The position numbers and the translations under genes are program-made. The notes under the pieces were generated by a model, which was given only the letters and a program-made list of their open reading frames with translations, did not search any database and was not told the origin of the DNA. 64,000 nucleotides of DNA from Cymbidium sinense (Eukaryota; Streptophyta; Magnoliopsida; Asparagales; Orchidaceae): positions 160,131,983-160,195,982 of the forward strand of contig CM038216.1 of assembly GCA_021442155.1 (NCBI GenBank). Reading direction: 5' to 3'. Positions 47,330-60,045 of the stretch are shown here, in pieces (the first letter of the stretch is position 1; the number at the start of each line of letters is the position of its first letter).

Positions 47330-49035
47330 ATTCAAATATAAGGTAGTGAACATATTTCCTCCAAACAGCTCAAATAAGTGAGAATAAATGAGAAAATGCT
47401 CTATACTCTCATGAGAGTACAGAGAGTACAGATGCAAAACTCATATAAAAACCAACCAATCAGCCGCCAAATTATTCGTAATGCAATGATGAACATATTC
47501 CCTCCAAACAGGCTAAATCTAGTGAAAAAAAATAAGAAAAATGCTCTGTACTCTCATGAGAGTACAGAGAGTATAGATGTAAAACACCCTTAGAAACTAA
47601 CAAAATAGCCTCCAAATTACTTATAATAGAATGTAATGAACATATTTTCTCCAAACAGGCCAAATAAAATGCTAAAAAATGAGAAAAATACTTTGTACTC
47701 TCATGAGAGTACAGAGAGTACAGATGCAAAATTCCCCTAGAAACTAACCAAATAGCCTTCAAATGGCTTATAATGGAATGTAATGAACATATTTTCTCCA
47801 AACAAGCTAAAGAAACTGCTCAAAAATGAGAAAAATGCTATACTCTCATGAGAGTACAGATGCAAAACTCTCCTAGAAACCAACCAAACAGTCTCCAAAT
47901 TGCTTATAATAGAATATAATGAACATATTTCCTCCAAACAGGCCAAAAAAATTGCTCAAAAATGAGAAAAATATTTTGTATTCACATGAGAGTACAGAGA
48001 GTACATATGCAAAACTATCCTAAAAACTAACCAAACAGCCTCCAAATTACTTATAATGGAATGTAATAAACATATTTCCTCCAAACAGGCCAAAGAAACT
48101 GCTCAAAAAAGAGAAAAATGCTCTGTACTCTCATGAGAGTATAGAGAGTATAGATGCAAAACTATCCTAAAAACCAACCAAACAGCCTCCAAATTGCTTA
48201 TAATGGAATGCAACAAACAGATTTCCTCCAAACAGGCCAAAGAAATTGCTTAAAAATAAGAAAAATGCTCTGTATTCTCATGAGAGTACAGAGCGTACAG
48301 ATCAATACTGCCCTAAAAACTAATTAAATAGCCTCCCAAATTGCTTTCAATGGAATGTAATGAACATATTCCATCCAAACAAACCAAACCAAGTGGAGAA
48401 AAATGATAAAAAAATATGTACTCTCATGAGAGTACAGAGAGTACACATGCAAATATCCACTAAAAACCAACCAAACACCCTAGAAATTGCTAAAAAAGAA
48501 TGTAATGAACATATTATATCCAAACAGGCCAAAGAAACTAGAAAAAATGATAAAAATGCTATGTACTCTCATGAAAGTACAGAGAGTACAGATGTAAATC
48601 TTCCCTGAAAATTAATCAAATAGCCTACAAATTACTTATAATAAAATATAATGAACATATTTCCTCCAAAAAGGCATAAGAAACTGAAAAAATGATGAAA
48701 ATGTTATGTACTCTCATGAGAGTACAGAGAGTACATATGCAAATCTCTCATAGAAACCAACCAAACAGCCTCCAAATTGCTTCCAATGGAATGTAATGAA
48801 TATATTCCCTCCAAACAGGCCTAACCAAGTGGAGAAAAATGATAAAAAAAAAATTTGCACTCTCATAAGAGTACAGAGAGTACAGATGCAAATCTCCACT
48901 AAAAACCAACTAATCAGCCTCCAAATTGCTTCAAATTGAATGTAATGAACATATTCTCTCCAAACAGGCCAAACCAAGTGGAAAAAAAATGATAAAAATG
49001 CTCTGTACTGTCATGAGAGTACAGAGAGTATGTAA
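47330..49035 (-). repeat. right terminal array, about 12 units of roughly 147 bp, inverted relative to the left array
   Basis: The landmark CTCCAAACAGGCCAAA or a close variant recurs near 47352, 47501, 47648, 47797, 47930, 48077, 48227, 48372, 48518, 48664, 48809 and 48957. Each unit continues with a run like GAGAAAAATGCTCTGTACTC, the palindrome GTACTCTCATGAGAGTAC, AGAGAGTACAGATGCAAA, then CCAACCAAACAGCCTCCAAA and TTGCTTATAATGGAATGTAA. The palindrome is perfect in most units, for example near 47404, 47549, 47696, 48126, 48419 and 48711. Regular spacing and high similarity make this array better kept than the left one. Confidence 0.92.
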
Positions 49036-49379
49036 AAATCATCGTCACTTATGCATCTCAATATGTACGTCTCCGCTTTGTTCACCTAGGTAATTGTGTA
49101 TTCACATTTGTATTGATTTATGTAATATGAATGTCCATTTTGGATATTCGATGTTTCAAATATGTTGGAGTACTCTGTTTCACGAATTCGCATTAGTTAG
49201 GCAATGTCGACGGTCGTCAAAGCATATTTGGCTCGATTTGAGTGGTACTTCATTCATAGCCATCAAATTTGTCATGCCTACTCATTTTGACTTGTGTAAT
49301 TAATGTGGAGGTCAACAAAGATAAACCAACTAAAATGAATCATGGCTTGTGTTAGAGAAATTATTTTTTTTACCAGGCC

Positions 49380-49920
49380 TCCTCTTTAAATAATTATGGA
49401 CAAACTTCAAGCTTTGCATTTCATTGGAGGGTTTTATTAATCCTTTCTTAATATTGAACATATTATTTTAAATTCCTCTAGATTAAGGACTACATTTCCA
49501 TATTTGTGAAAAGAATTATTTTTGTTAAAGGTTATATAATAAGATTATCCAAATGGTCTTTTGACTGATTTTTTTTTATAAAATACCCTTTGTGCCAATT
49601 TGGGTTTATTTTCCTTCATTTATGAGTTTATTTATTTGACAAGTCCATTCTTTACTTATTAGGATCACTTTTTGGAAGCTTGTTACATGTGGGTACACCT
49701 ATTACTTCTATTTCAAGACCATTGGTTACTAGAGTACTTATTGAGATTGATGATTTTATAGCTTTTAAATTTTTATTTAGATCTTAGAAGAGAGGATTTT
49801 GGTTAAAAGTTATTTCTAAAAGAAGATTGAGGTTTCATTGACATTGTCATATATTTGGACATGACATTCCAACTTAAAAAAACATTCCAAGAGGGATGTT
49901 CATCATCTTAATCAAATGAT
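49380..49920 (+). pseudogene. DUF4283 plus zinc-knuckle fragment (LINE ORF1-like), decayed
   Basis: With frame changes the plus strand reads FVPIWVYFPSFMSLFI near 49588, then LFGSLLHVGTPITSISRPLV and TRVLIEIDDFIAFKFLF near 49680-49790, then FWLKVISKRRLRFH, a stop, and HCHIFGHD near 49798-49865. This follows DUF4283 ('P.WV.FP.LP..F ... L...A..VG.PL..D..TA...RPS.ARV.VE.D') and then a zinc knuckle ('C..C...GH....C') in which the first Cys seems replaced by the stop. Such proteins occur with plant LINEs. Stops and frameshifts show it is a relic. It is not a close copy of the A/B/C frames. Confidence 0.65.
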
Positions 49921-50760
49921 TTTATTCGTAATAACTTATCTTCATATCATATAAAAGCTATCCCCATTGCCCACTTCAAAATTGAGGCTTGTTTACCCTC
50001 ATATTCTCTAAATGTTAATAAATATTGTCTTAATAAAATTTGTGATTATACTACCTTTGCTAGTGTAATTCTTCTATGTCAATATCATCAATTGGATCTA
50101 CAACATCATAATATAGGCACTTTATTGTGGTTATTAATAATAGGGTGATAATAGTTGATCTTGATTCATCTTATGTTGGTAATCTTACACTTGAAAGTTA
50201 TTCTCCCTTATTTTATCTTAACAATAAAGCCTCCTACTTCAGAATTGAGGCTTTTTTACCCTACCTATATAACAATCACAAGACAATCTCTTAAGTATCA
50301 TTAAACTAAAGGACCATGTCATCAAATATAATTATGGAGTTGTTATATCTAATCATGTCGATGGTGCATTTAAATCATCTTTAGCTCGCTTAAACTATTC
50401 ATTTTTGATTGTTACTTTAGGTGATGTAGCTTATTTTATTTAATCTTAGAATGATATTTTACTAGTGAACTCTAACTTCTTCATTATACTTTCTCATGCC
50501 ATAGATAAAAATAAAGTTACATGAAGATCTTCATATTACAAGATCATCTTTCAAATTATACAATCTCAAAGATACCTATTTTGTTTTGGCTTTGTATGAC
50601 CACCATTATAATTGTCAAATTATTATTAATAATTAATTATCTTTATAAAAAATAAAAAATAGTTTTAAATAGCAACAATTTCATTAAATTAAATCATATA
50701 TATTTTAAAAGATTATTTATGTAATATAGTTTTAAAGAGTGTTTCAAAGACATAGTTTTT

Positions 50761-50829
<69 letters not shown>

Positions 50830-53800
50830 AATATAACAAGCTATGATAATTTAACCTTAGCTTATTTAAAATCTGTTGAAGATACAAGCTTTATTAGATT
50901 AAAGATTTCAAATAAGCTAAGATTATATCACCTCAACTTTTGAAATTTTCAAGATAAAAATAAAATTGCATGGTCTTTTGAGACTAATGTTTTCAAAATT
51001 ATACCACATCTATTTCATTTTACTTAGGTGGCTCAAAAATGCCTAGTAGGACTTAGTGGCAGATGTGATCTAGGAAAAAAATGTAAATCCAATCAAAGTG
51101 ATATTTTGATTTGTATAACAAAATTATCAAACTTAAATTAATAATTTATTTGATTAAATAGAATCTAAGAAGTTGGTATCTTTCCTTGGCTAAGAACTAT
51201 GAGATTACTTTGGGTGACACAACCCATATTTATTGACAAAGATCCATAAGTAAGATTACATCAAGCACTTTCCTATTTTGTAATTCTGATAACCTAATAT
51301 AATATAAGTACAGATCCTAAATGGGTTTGTCTATTCTATAACAAAATTCAAATTTTATGAATTTCTAAGAGAAAGATGCATTTTTTTAAATCATTTAAAA
51401 TATATTGAAATCATATTTCTAAAATCATAATAGTTTCTTTTCTAAATCAAATTTTAAATTCAAGTAAAAAAAATTAAAAATGCTATTGTAAAATCATAGA
51501 CACAATGTACTCCTTACTCAATAGTTCTTTTATAAATTTTCAAGATGCAATTAATGCTTGAGCTTGCTCCTTTGAGAAACTTTAATCTCCATATAATTTC
51601 AAATATTTGAATCCTAAAATCTTCAAGATTATAAAGTTTGATTTATACATTTCTTGAATTAATTTTGATAACAAAATCTAATCTAAGTTGCAACTCATAT
51701 GTACCTCAAAATCTTCCAATGTGAAACATAATTATACACTCTATTGTGTGTGCTAATGCAACTCTTAAAGAGCATTTTCATAGAATTCCTAGGAGGATAG
51801 TCATTAGATTGTAATGATCATAATTATATTTTTATTGTTGTATATAAGTTCTCAAAGTTGGAAGTACTCATGGCATGTATATTAAATATATTGAAAGAAG
51901 TAGCACATTTATTTTTCAAGAATATTAGGATAACATTTGTTTTATCAATCCCAATCATCTTTGATATAGACTCAATCTTTTTAATCTCATTTTAAAAAAA
52001 ATTATAAGCCATGATGGATATTTCTACAAATTGGTGTTCCAAATTGAGTTCTGAATAACCTATTATGAACCAAAAACAAGAAATCAAAGCATAGCATCCA
52101 AAGACTTAGGATAATATTATATCATATACCCAATTCATATTAATGGGGTGACACATTTAAGAAATATTAGGAATATATGCCACAAAATTAGTTTGACTTG
52201 GGAGTTGTCAATATAAATAATGACTATCTATAAAAATCATGAGGGCTTACAAATTTTTAGAAAAGATTAAAAAGATTTATTTTGAACTACAAAAGATTTT
52301 TAAATAAGTATATCTTATAAAGATCCATATCAATACATAGATGTTGACGAATGGACAAAACAAACCAATTTTATATGATCCTTTCATTATTTTAAGATCA
52401 CAAATAGAATATATCAATTGTCTCTAACTACTTTCATGGAGATCTCTCAATGTGAATCTAAATAATTTGAAGTAAATTGAGCATTCAAAGTTGATGATGG
52501 GATGGGAGATGTCCAACCTTCCATTGTAAGGTCAAGAGGATCGATTAAAAAGAAAGTACACTTTAAAAAAAAATGGAATCATGATGACTCGACATTATGC
52601 CATGGTGTTATATAATATCAATAAATAAGGGTATGTGGCCTCTAAAGCAAAATAATTGCTCAAGAAATAGAAGCATAGTTGTTGTCTTTCTTATTGTTGT
52701 ATTCATAAGAATAAATTACCTTCTAAAGTGGAGTGTATAATCAAAACTCAACGACATGAGACTAAGGTAAAAGAATTTAGAAGCTCAAGAGTGATCTCTC
52801 AAGAGAATACTAAATTAATTTGTCAAAAAGAACCCAAGTCAAAATACTATAAAAGAAGTTAATGGCTCATAAAACTTAGGAAGGATCTCAAGATGACACT
52901 TGAAAACTTAGAATAAGTGTCAAGAAGAAAAAAATCCAAGACTCAAAGTTCCAAGATGGTCTCGAGATGGCATGAGACAAGTTACTTTGATGTTGATAAG
53001 ATTGTTAAATTGACAAATAAGTGATATTTCTGATTGGGATAAAGAGTGTGTCTAATTTGCCTCAGATATATTCTATTTTGTTTAGTCGAATACCCTCCTT
53101 TTTAATTATCATTTCACTTAATGAAAATTATTTGCTTAACAATAGACTCTGAGGGTTAAGAAATATAAGTCTAATATAAATTATGATAAACAATCACTTC
53201 ATAAAAAAATGTTTACTGTGTCGCACCGACACATGCAAGCAACACATGTCTAATACATATAGGAGACACTATTTATGTGTCTAATTAAAAATAAATTTAT
53301 CAAATTATCAAACACAAATGTCTGACTTACTTATCTTGAATAATAAATTTTAAATAAAAAGTGTATTACATAAATAACCTAAGCTAAGCTAATTTATTCT
53401 CCTTTATTTTAAATTATAATATTTAAAAAACTCAATAGATATTTATCTTTATATTATTTTTTATTCTATTTATTTTTTTATAAATTTTAATAATAATTAT
53501 TTTAATTTACTTATAAATTAATCAATTTTCTCAACTTCATGCTAATAATATATAAAATCATGTGGCTATTTGTTCTTGAATTGAGTTTAAAATTTTAAAT
53601 AAATTTAAATTTGTTGTATTTAATAAAATTTTAAAATAAATTTATTTGTCATATAAATTCAGTCCAGATTTATTAATTTAGATAATTACTTTATAATTTA
53701 TATAATATTATAAATTCATATCCAAAATTAGCTTAGCTTCCAATAGGAGATGTAAGGAGAAGAAAAGTTCCATATCATTTCAGAATGGATAAATTAAAAT

Positions 53801-55769
53801 CAATGGAATTTCATTGAAGAAAAACATAATGTTATAGTTATAAAAGCTATTTTACATCCTTCCAACGCTATTGAGAGCCGTGGTTCGTATGTTGTAACAA
53901 AATGTATAAATAAATGTAGGGGACATATAAGCAGAGTTCCATTGGCAATAGGGATTCAAATATTCTTTTATTGTTAATAATAAAAAAATTATTTTATTGC
54001 TCAATTCAATTTTCCAGGATATTAGGTGAATAATATTTGAACAATAAATATAAAATACCATTCATTCAACTGCCAAAGATTTATTTATTTTTTTAAATAA
54101 CAGTTCAAAGTTGAGAAGATGGTATTAAAAAAAATTATCGCTACGTATTTCTACATAAGGCTACCATTATTGAAGATTTGGATAAGAGTTGAATAACAAA
54201 CAAGTGGATTGCAAATGATATCATGATATTATATTGACTTTAATATAATATACAATCTTTCCAAAAAAAAATTATATGCAATATATTCACTTTAATAATT
54301 GATGTGAGAGTTGAGGGTAGATTAAGTAATTATAATAATAATATTAATAATAATAATAAATATTTTACTATTCAACGAGGAAGAGATGACATTTGCATCG
54401 AAAGAGTATGATGGGACAAAATAACGATAAAAATATTGCTCTCAAGAATTTGATCGTTCGAAGTTTGATTGTTGATTGGCATTATATAGTTTGGTGGCAA
54501 AAATAGCTCCAAATCCTCTTTGATAGCTTGTATTGAATGGTTTTAAAATAGCTTGAAACTTGATCAAAAGATTATTATTCTGAAGCTTGTATTGAATGGT
54601 TTTAAAATGGGAAAGAACCATCTTTTGTTTATTATGCTCTCGAACAATACATCTATTTATAATCCAAAACAAAGTTGCCTCCCTTTAAGGTACCTTCCAA
54701 TATGCAATAACAGGGAATAGATGAAGGTTAATGAATTAGAATTGAAAGGGGAATATTTTAAGAGAATTTTGATTATTTCTCCATATTATATATAAGCTAG
54801 AGATTATAAGAATTGGATTCTTGTTTATTCCATTGAGTGTGGTTGAGAAGGGAACGATGATGGAGTTAATAATTGATTTATATTTTGTTAAAGGGTGGGA
54901 CAAAAATAGGAGGGACTACACTTTCTTATAATTATACTTTAAAAGCTTTGGATTTCGTAACGCAAATTGAGACAAATAATCATTACAAACAAAATACTTA
55001 GTTAATGTTTCCAATCATACAAGACATCTTAGGCTTTATTAATGCTGTCGAGCAACATAGAAGAGGTGAACACAAACACTAACAATCATTTATATAATAA
55101 ATATATTAATATATAAATTGTTAGATGCTATTAGAAAAAACCTCAATTTTAACGCCCACTTGAATGTCTATCTTCATTATAATAACACAGATAAATTATG
55201 GAACTTGATCCATATTACAATTTCCTTAAAACCCTCTTTAATAAGTTGATAGTACCAAGCTCCTTTTCTTGAAAATAAATAACATGACATTGCCGAAACA
55301 AGGCATGTCATTTTAAATTAATATCATCATCATTAGAAATCATCACTGAGAGTGAGATCTATGGTTTCATCTTATAACTTTAATGGTCTATCTATCAATG
55401 CTAAAATAGAATCATAAAAGAGTTATTCTCTCACAGCACAACATGGCCAATAAAAGCCAACTCTAAAGTAGACAAGGTGAAAATTAAGAATAAATTATTT
55501 ACAAATGTGCTATAGGTGGCTATTTATGGGACTCTAGAGACATCTAAAGGGCAACTCAATTGATTATAGAGATCCCAAAGAAGCTTACCAACTAATTTAA
55601 GGAATAAGGAGATGGTACCATCATCAAGTAGACAGCATAAAATAAAAAAATAAAAAAAGACGCAATGCTGTCAATGCAATGTGATGCTGCAAGGTATGCG
55701 ATCATGTGATCCATTACATTCCTCTGATCAAAGTCAGCTGTTTAGGTATTGTATGTCACTCTCAAAGTG
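49921..55769. other. long AT-rich stretch without a recognisable gene
   Basis: Only short open frames in very AT-rich DNA. It holds one (TA)n tract and a small direct duplication (AGCTTGTATTGAATGG followed by TTTTAAAAT near 54525 and 54581). The phrase AATTGAGGCTTGTTTACCCT near 49982 is echoed near 50243. Nothing supports a gene. Confidence 0.45.
50763..50827. repeat. (TA)n microsatellite
   Basis: About 32 uninterrupted TA units. Confidence 0.97.
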
Positions 55770-55988
55770 CGGTTACCACCCCCCGAGCCTCAATAATGAC
55801 GGTGGTTGGAATGAATAGGATATTAAGGCTGCGACACGTGGACTGTTAGGCTTGATGGAGTCCACTTCACCTCTTTGCCCACTCCTCTTTTCCCGCTCTC
55901 TCGACTTGCTTTCTGTAAGATCGCCGGAGCGAACCTCCCGGAAGTTGACGACGTCGACGGCTTCCACATGAGGGCACCGAACCACGTG
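55770..55988. other. CpG-rich island with G-box-like sites, next to a duplication edge
   Basis: This short stretch is much richer in G, C and CpG than anything nearby (for example GATCGCCGGAGCGAACC and GACGACGTCGACGGC). It has ACACGTGG near 55835 and CACGTG near 55983, the core of plant G-box/ABRE sites. Open frames exist on the minus strand (55773-55985, MVRCPHVEAVDVVNF) and on the plus strand (ANLPEVDDVDGFHMRAPNHV), but I recognise neither. It may be a truncated gene start or promoter cut off where copy C begins. Confidence 0.45.
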
Positions 55989-57204
55989 AGGATGTTTAGG
56001 ATCCCGGGGTGAAATCTTTTAATTAGGCCGAGCTGGCTTAGGTCCTGACGTGCTCGGATTAATGAGCTGTAAACTATAGCTCCAGCACAGGTTTAACTTT
56101 GTATACATGTGCTTTAACAATAAGAGCAAAGTGTGACTCAGCTTGATAATTTGCTAGTTGACTTATAAAAAATAATTTTTAAAATTATTATTTACTTTTA
56201 TGTAAGAATTTTACTTGTTGATTTATTTAAGCTATGTTAGTAATGATCAAATGAGCAGAATTATTCATCAACAATGAGATAAATGATATATTAATGATAT
56301 ATTAAGTCTAGCTCTAGTAAAGATAAATTTAATTATATTACACCAATAATCTTTTTAACTCTTAACTCACTAAACCTTATCTTGCATGTGCTCTCGTGTG
56401 CTTGTAATTAGATGTGCACATGATGTAACTTAGATCATCCTTGTTTATTAGATATGAAAGATGAAGGTAAATTAAATTAAAAAACCACCATTCTACTATT
56501 AGTTAATTTTATTAGAATCTCTTCAATGGTACATTTCATTACTCATACATTATTTACAAAGTAAATATAAAATATTATGTTCTTAAAAAATCTACATAAA
56601 TTTCATTAATGCAATCATTGCATGTGCAATAGATAGTGCATAGTGATATACTATTTAATGAGATATATTATTTGTCTTTGTTGAAACATTCACACTATAT
56701 GTAAGACGAGATGTGAAATATATGTCATGTGCTTTTGGCATAGTGGCCTCACCTTGTTTATGGTGGCATTGGTGGTTTAAGTTATCTTCACTTGAAGGTG
56801 TGTTGACCCACCACTAGCAAAGTAATCATCTAAGAGTGGTGTGGGCAAGAATGAGCTTGGCGTAGGGGCTTCACACTTGCATATACTAACTTTTCTCATC
56901 ACATGTGGGCTTAGACCTCACCTTCATCACTTTATGGCTGTTTGAAATTTTTAAATGCATTTAGATTTGTGATGTTGCCACATAGGGATGGGAGGAAATT
57001 AGACCCTCCACAACCGAATAATAGTTGAACTAACAAAATGTTGATGCATAGAGATTAACATACATGATGTGCACTATTTATAGTAAGCATTTTGGTTTAT
57101 TTGATAACTGCATACTACAAAAAAGTTCTTCATTAATTAATCATGATATTATGGAGACTTTAGTTTTTAGAAGAGCAAAAGTATAATGTCTCTACAATGA
57201 TTTT

Positions 57205-58190
57205 ATGAGTGCTTCCTTTACCTACATCATTATATTAATTCTATTTTTTTTCATCTTCTTTGATCTAGCTTTTTTTGTTCATTTTTTGATTATGAAAAAA
57301 AAAAGATTTTTCTTGTCATTGATGTTTATAGAAGAGCCACATGCTTTTCAACTATTCATTCTTGTCAAAGTTCATCTCCTTTGTTTTAATCTTTGCAATG
57401 ATTTACTATTCAAATCTCTAGTTCTTCTTAATCTTTCTTTGCATTTTCTATTACCAGATAAATCTTTACATGTGCTTCCCTCCCAAAGCTCTATAGAAAA
57501 GAGACCAACCATGCATGTAGCTTTGCTTTCTACACATATCCAAATTTTAAATATAAAAAGGTTCACTTCTTTTTTCATTAACAATAATGGAGAGAAAGTT
57601 TTCATCTCTTTTGAGGTCTTAGCTACTAATAATAAAGAATGGGAGCATACTTTGGTCTACTATATCATGGTTAAATTTCCCTCCTATGTCTCTTCCCTTG
57701 CTATGGTAAGATAACTGTGGAAACTCAGTGGTAATATTGATTTGGTTATCTTTGATTAAGATTTTTTTTCTCTTAAACATTTTTCCTGCACTTAGAACTA
57801 TGAAATGGTTTGAACTGGGAGTCCTACATCATCAATAATAAGGCCTTTTTGTTTATAAAATGGGCATGATATTTTAAAGATTAAAAGAGAATGATAAAGT
57901 GTTTCTAGTTTGGGTCAAATTCCCCTAGTTTTCTCTTTAACATAACAAAAACTTTCTCGAGTGATAGGTAATATTGAAGTTTTCTTAGCCACTAATAGTC
58001 TAACATTAATAGATCATATCTCACTTTCAGTCAGAATTTATATCCACATAAACCCATTGTCATCATTACATTACTCTATCCTATTAAAGCTTAAAAATGA
58101 AGAAAGTGTTATCAAACTGAAGATCAAAAATTTTTAAAACCTATAATACATTCACTCATAAAGAAAAATCTTAGCTACAAGAATATTTTA
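57205..58190 (+). pseudogene. DUF4283-domain reading frame, copy C (best-kept of three)
   Basis: A continuous 169-codon frame (57205-57714) begins MSASFTYIIILILFF, passes through FINNNGEKVFISFEVLATNN and KEWEHTLVYYIMVKFPSYV, and stops after SSLAMVR. Beyond the TAA it continues LWKLSGNIDLVIFD, VFLVWVKFP (57900-57926) and NPLSSLHYSILLKLKNEE (about 58043-58096). This is the order of the DUF4283 domain: Trp-containing helix, '..LW...G.....D', 'VWVKFP', then the last strands. The hydrophobic, T-rich beginning may be non-coding sequence read through. The function of DUF4283 proteins is not well known; many belong to retroelements. At least one stop and frameshifts break it. Confidence 0.65.
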
Positions 58191-59922
58191 ATTTTTCAAG
58201 GAAAAAAATCTATTTGTGATTGTTAAAAATTCATCGATGAATCACTTTTTTGATGATTTTTTGTGAATTTTTTTGAAGGTAAAAACTACATTGAAAAAAA
58301 TTTCAAAGTAGGAAAAATTCATAAAAAATGTATTTCTAATGATTTTTTTGTTAGAAATTTTTTGAGGGAATTCCAAATAAAAATCTGCTAAAAATCTCCA
58401 TCAATTTTCTTTAAAAAAATGAAGCTAATATGGACTAAATATTTTTAGCTGAACATAGAATACAAATTTCTTCCACAAACAAAACTAAGAGATAAGCATT
58501 TAAATACTATGTTGAAAATGACTTTAAGAAAACAAATCCACAAAATAATAGTTATAAAATCAATAACTTATAATAAAAGTAACTTCAAAAATAAATAAAT
58601 AATTTGTTAAATTTTTTTTAAGATTAATCACTTATTCTTACCATATATTCCTCACTGAAGATGTCATGCTTGAGAGATTTTCTTATAATTAAAAAAATAG
58701 GTAGATATAAATTTATTTTGTTAAATAAAATCAAAATTATTCAAATAAAAAATTAAATATATGAATGAAATTTTAGTATGAAACTAATATAAGTTAAAAA
58801 TGAAAATTACCTTGAAATATATAAAGAAATCACAAAAAAAAATTAGCCATAATTGTCCATCATTGTAATTAAAGCATAGCAGCTAAAACAAGCATAATGT
58901 TTGGGCCTTAATCCATTTTCTGATTGTCATTCTCACATTGTCTTTTCATTCTTTATAAAAAAAACTTAGTATAGTGAAAATTGCCTTTTGGCCACTATAT
59001 AGAACTTTGAAAGCTATACAGTGATTCTCTTTTTGTTCTTATTGATATTTTTTTATATATATTTTAAGCGCAAATATTGATGATTAACTGATGCTAGCTT
59101 TTTCACATGTACAATTTTTTAAGTTCATATTTATTTTAATCTACAAAAAAATAATAAATTAGCTTCATGCTATGATTGAGAACATGATTATCTTCTAATT
59201 TGATGCATAATTTATTTTTTTTCTAATTATAGTAATTATTGTATAAAAATCATTTAATCTATAATTACATTCATAATTATCTTAGCTTAGACAATGAATT
59301 TGCCATGTGTTTATGCATGTTGATATGAATTTTCTGGCACTTATTATTTAAATTTGGAATTTTTATAAATCTGCAAGGAAGAAGAAAAATTCCATCATTA
59401 ATGCAAAAAATTATGTAGTCATCAGGGGTAGATTTGGGAGCAAACACTACGATTCATGACTCAATTAGTGCTGGAGCTTAGCTAGACATGTAAGCACCAT
59501 TCATGACTTAAGTGCCTAATTACAAGAACTAGACATATAGCTTGATAGAGAAGTTGATGCGTAAACGTTAGGCCCAATAACAACAATTCATAACAAAGAG
59601 CTCGACGCCAAGGTACCAGATCCAAAAGTTCCTAGCACTTGCATACAAAAAGCATACCTCTTAGTTGTTGATCCTAGTGCCTAGGCACTAGCCTAGCAGC
59701 TATTATATAAATTGTCCTAGTTTTTTTTTTATCAAATTCTTTTCTTTTTGGAGAGAATTAACACATCCCTATTTAAGCAAATTATGCGAATGAATTTGGG
59801 GACTGCTTCAACCATTGTTCAAGAGTGTTCTTTTTTTTTTTTTTCTTTTTTTGAATTTTTTGAGAGATGAAGATTGGCTTTTGTGGAGGCACTTCAAGGT
59901 ATTTGGAGAAGTCATTATGTAG

Positions 59923-60045
59923 AAATCAAGGGCAAAAAGCCAAGGCGATGAAAATGGCTTTCTCGACATGTTCTACTCAGTTGTTTTCGCTATCTTATTG
60001 TTTATTGTAATAATATTCATGTACCAATCTTTCATTTCTTTATGA
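59923..60045 (+). other. possible terminal-exon remnant with a tail transmembrane segment (copy C)
   Basis: This is the counterpart of 29038-29160: KSRAKSQGDENGFLDMFYSV, then FAILLFIVIIFMYQSF, then TGA overlapping an AATAAA region. It has the same length and frame as in copy B. Not recognised; low confidence that it is real. Confidence 0.25.

Larger units (their letters stand above)
35733..49035. mobile_element. Mutator-like element with tandem-repeat terminal inverted arrays, transposase and Ulp1-type protease genes
   Basis: The left array (35733-37090) and right array (47330-49035) are built from the same approximately 145 bp unit in opposite orientation. The left reads TTGGCCTGTTTGGAGAGAAT and the right CTCCAAACAGGCCAA. 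Between them are a FAR1/MULE transposase relic (+) and, convergent to it, a plant-mobile-type/Ulp1 protease relic (-), a gene pair known from plant MULEs that carry Ulp1-like genes. I infer one composite transposon of about 13.3 kb. No clear 8-10 bp target-site duplication could be found because the left outer edge is degraded. Both genes are broken, so it cannot move by itself now. Confidence 0.7.

Noticed and set aside
47472..48977. Minus-strand frames repeating MACLEEICSLYSIISNLE-like text
   Set aside because: Same reason: shadow of the terminal repeat unit.
35733..49035. Regularly spaced repeats as a CRISPR array
   Set aside because: Units are about 145 bp, head-to-tail without unique spacers, in a plant transposon context.
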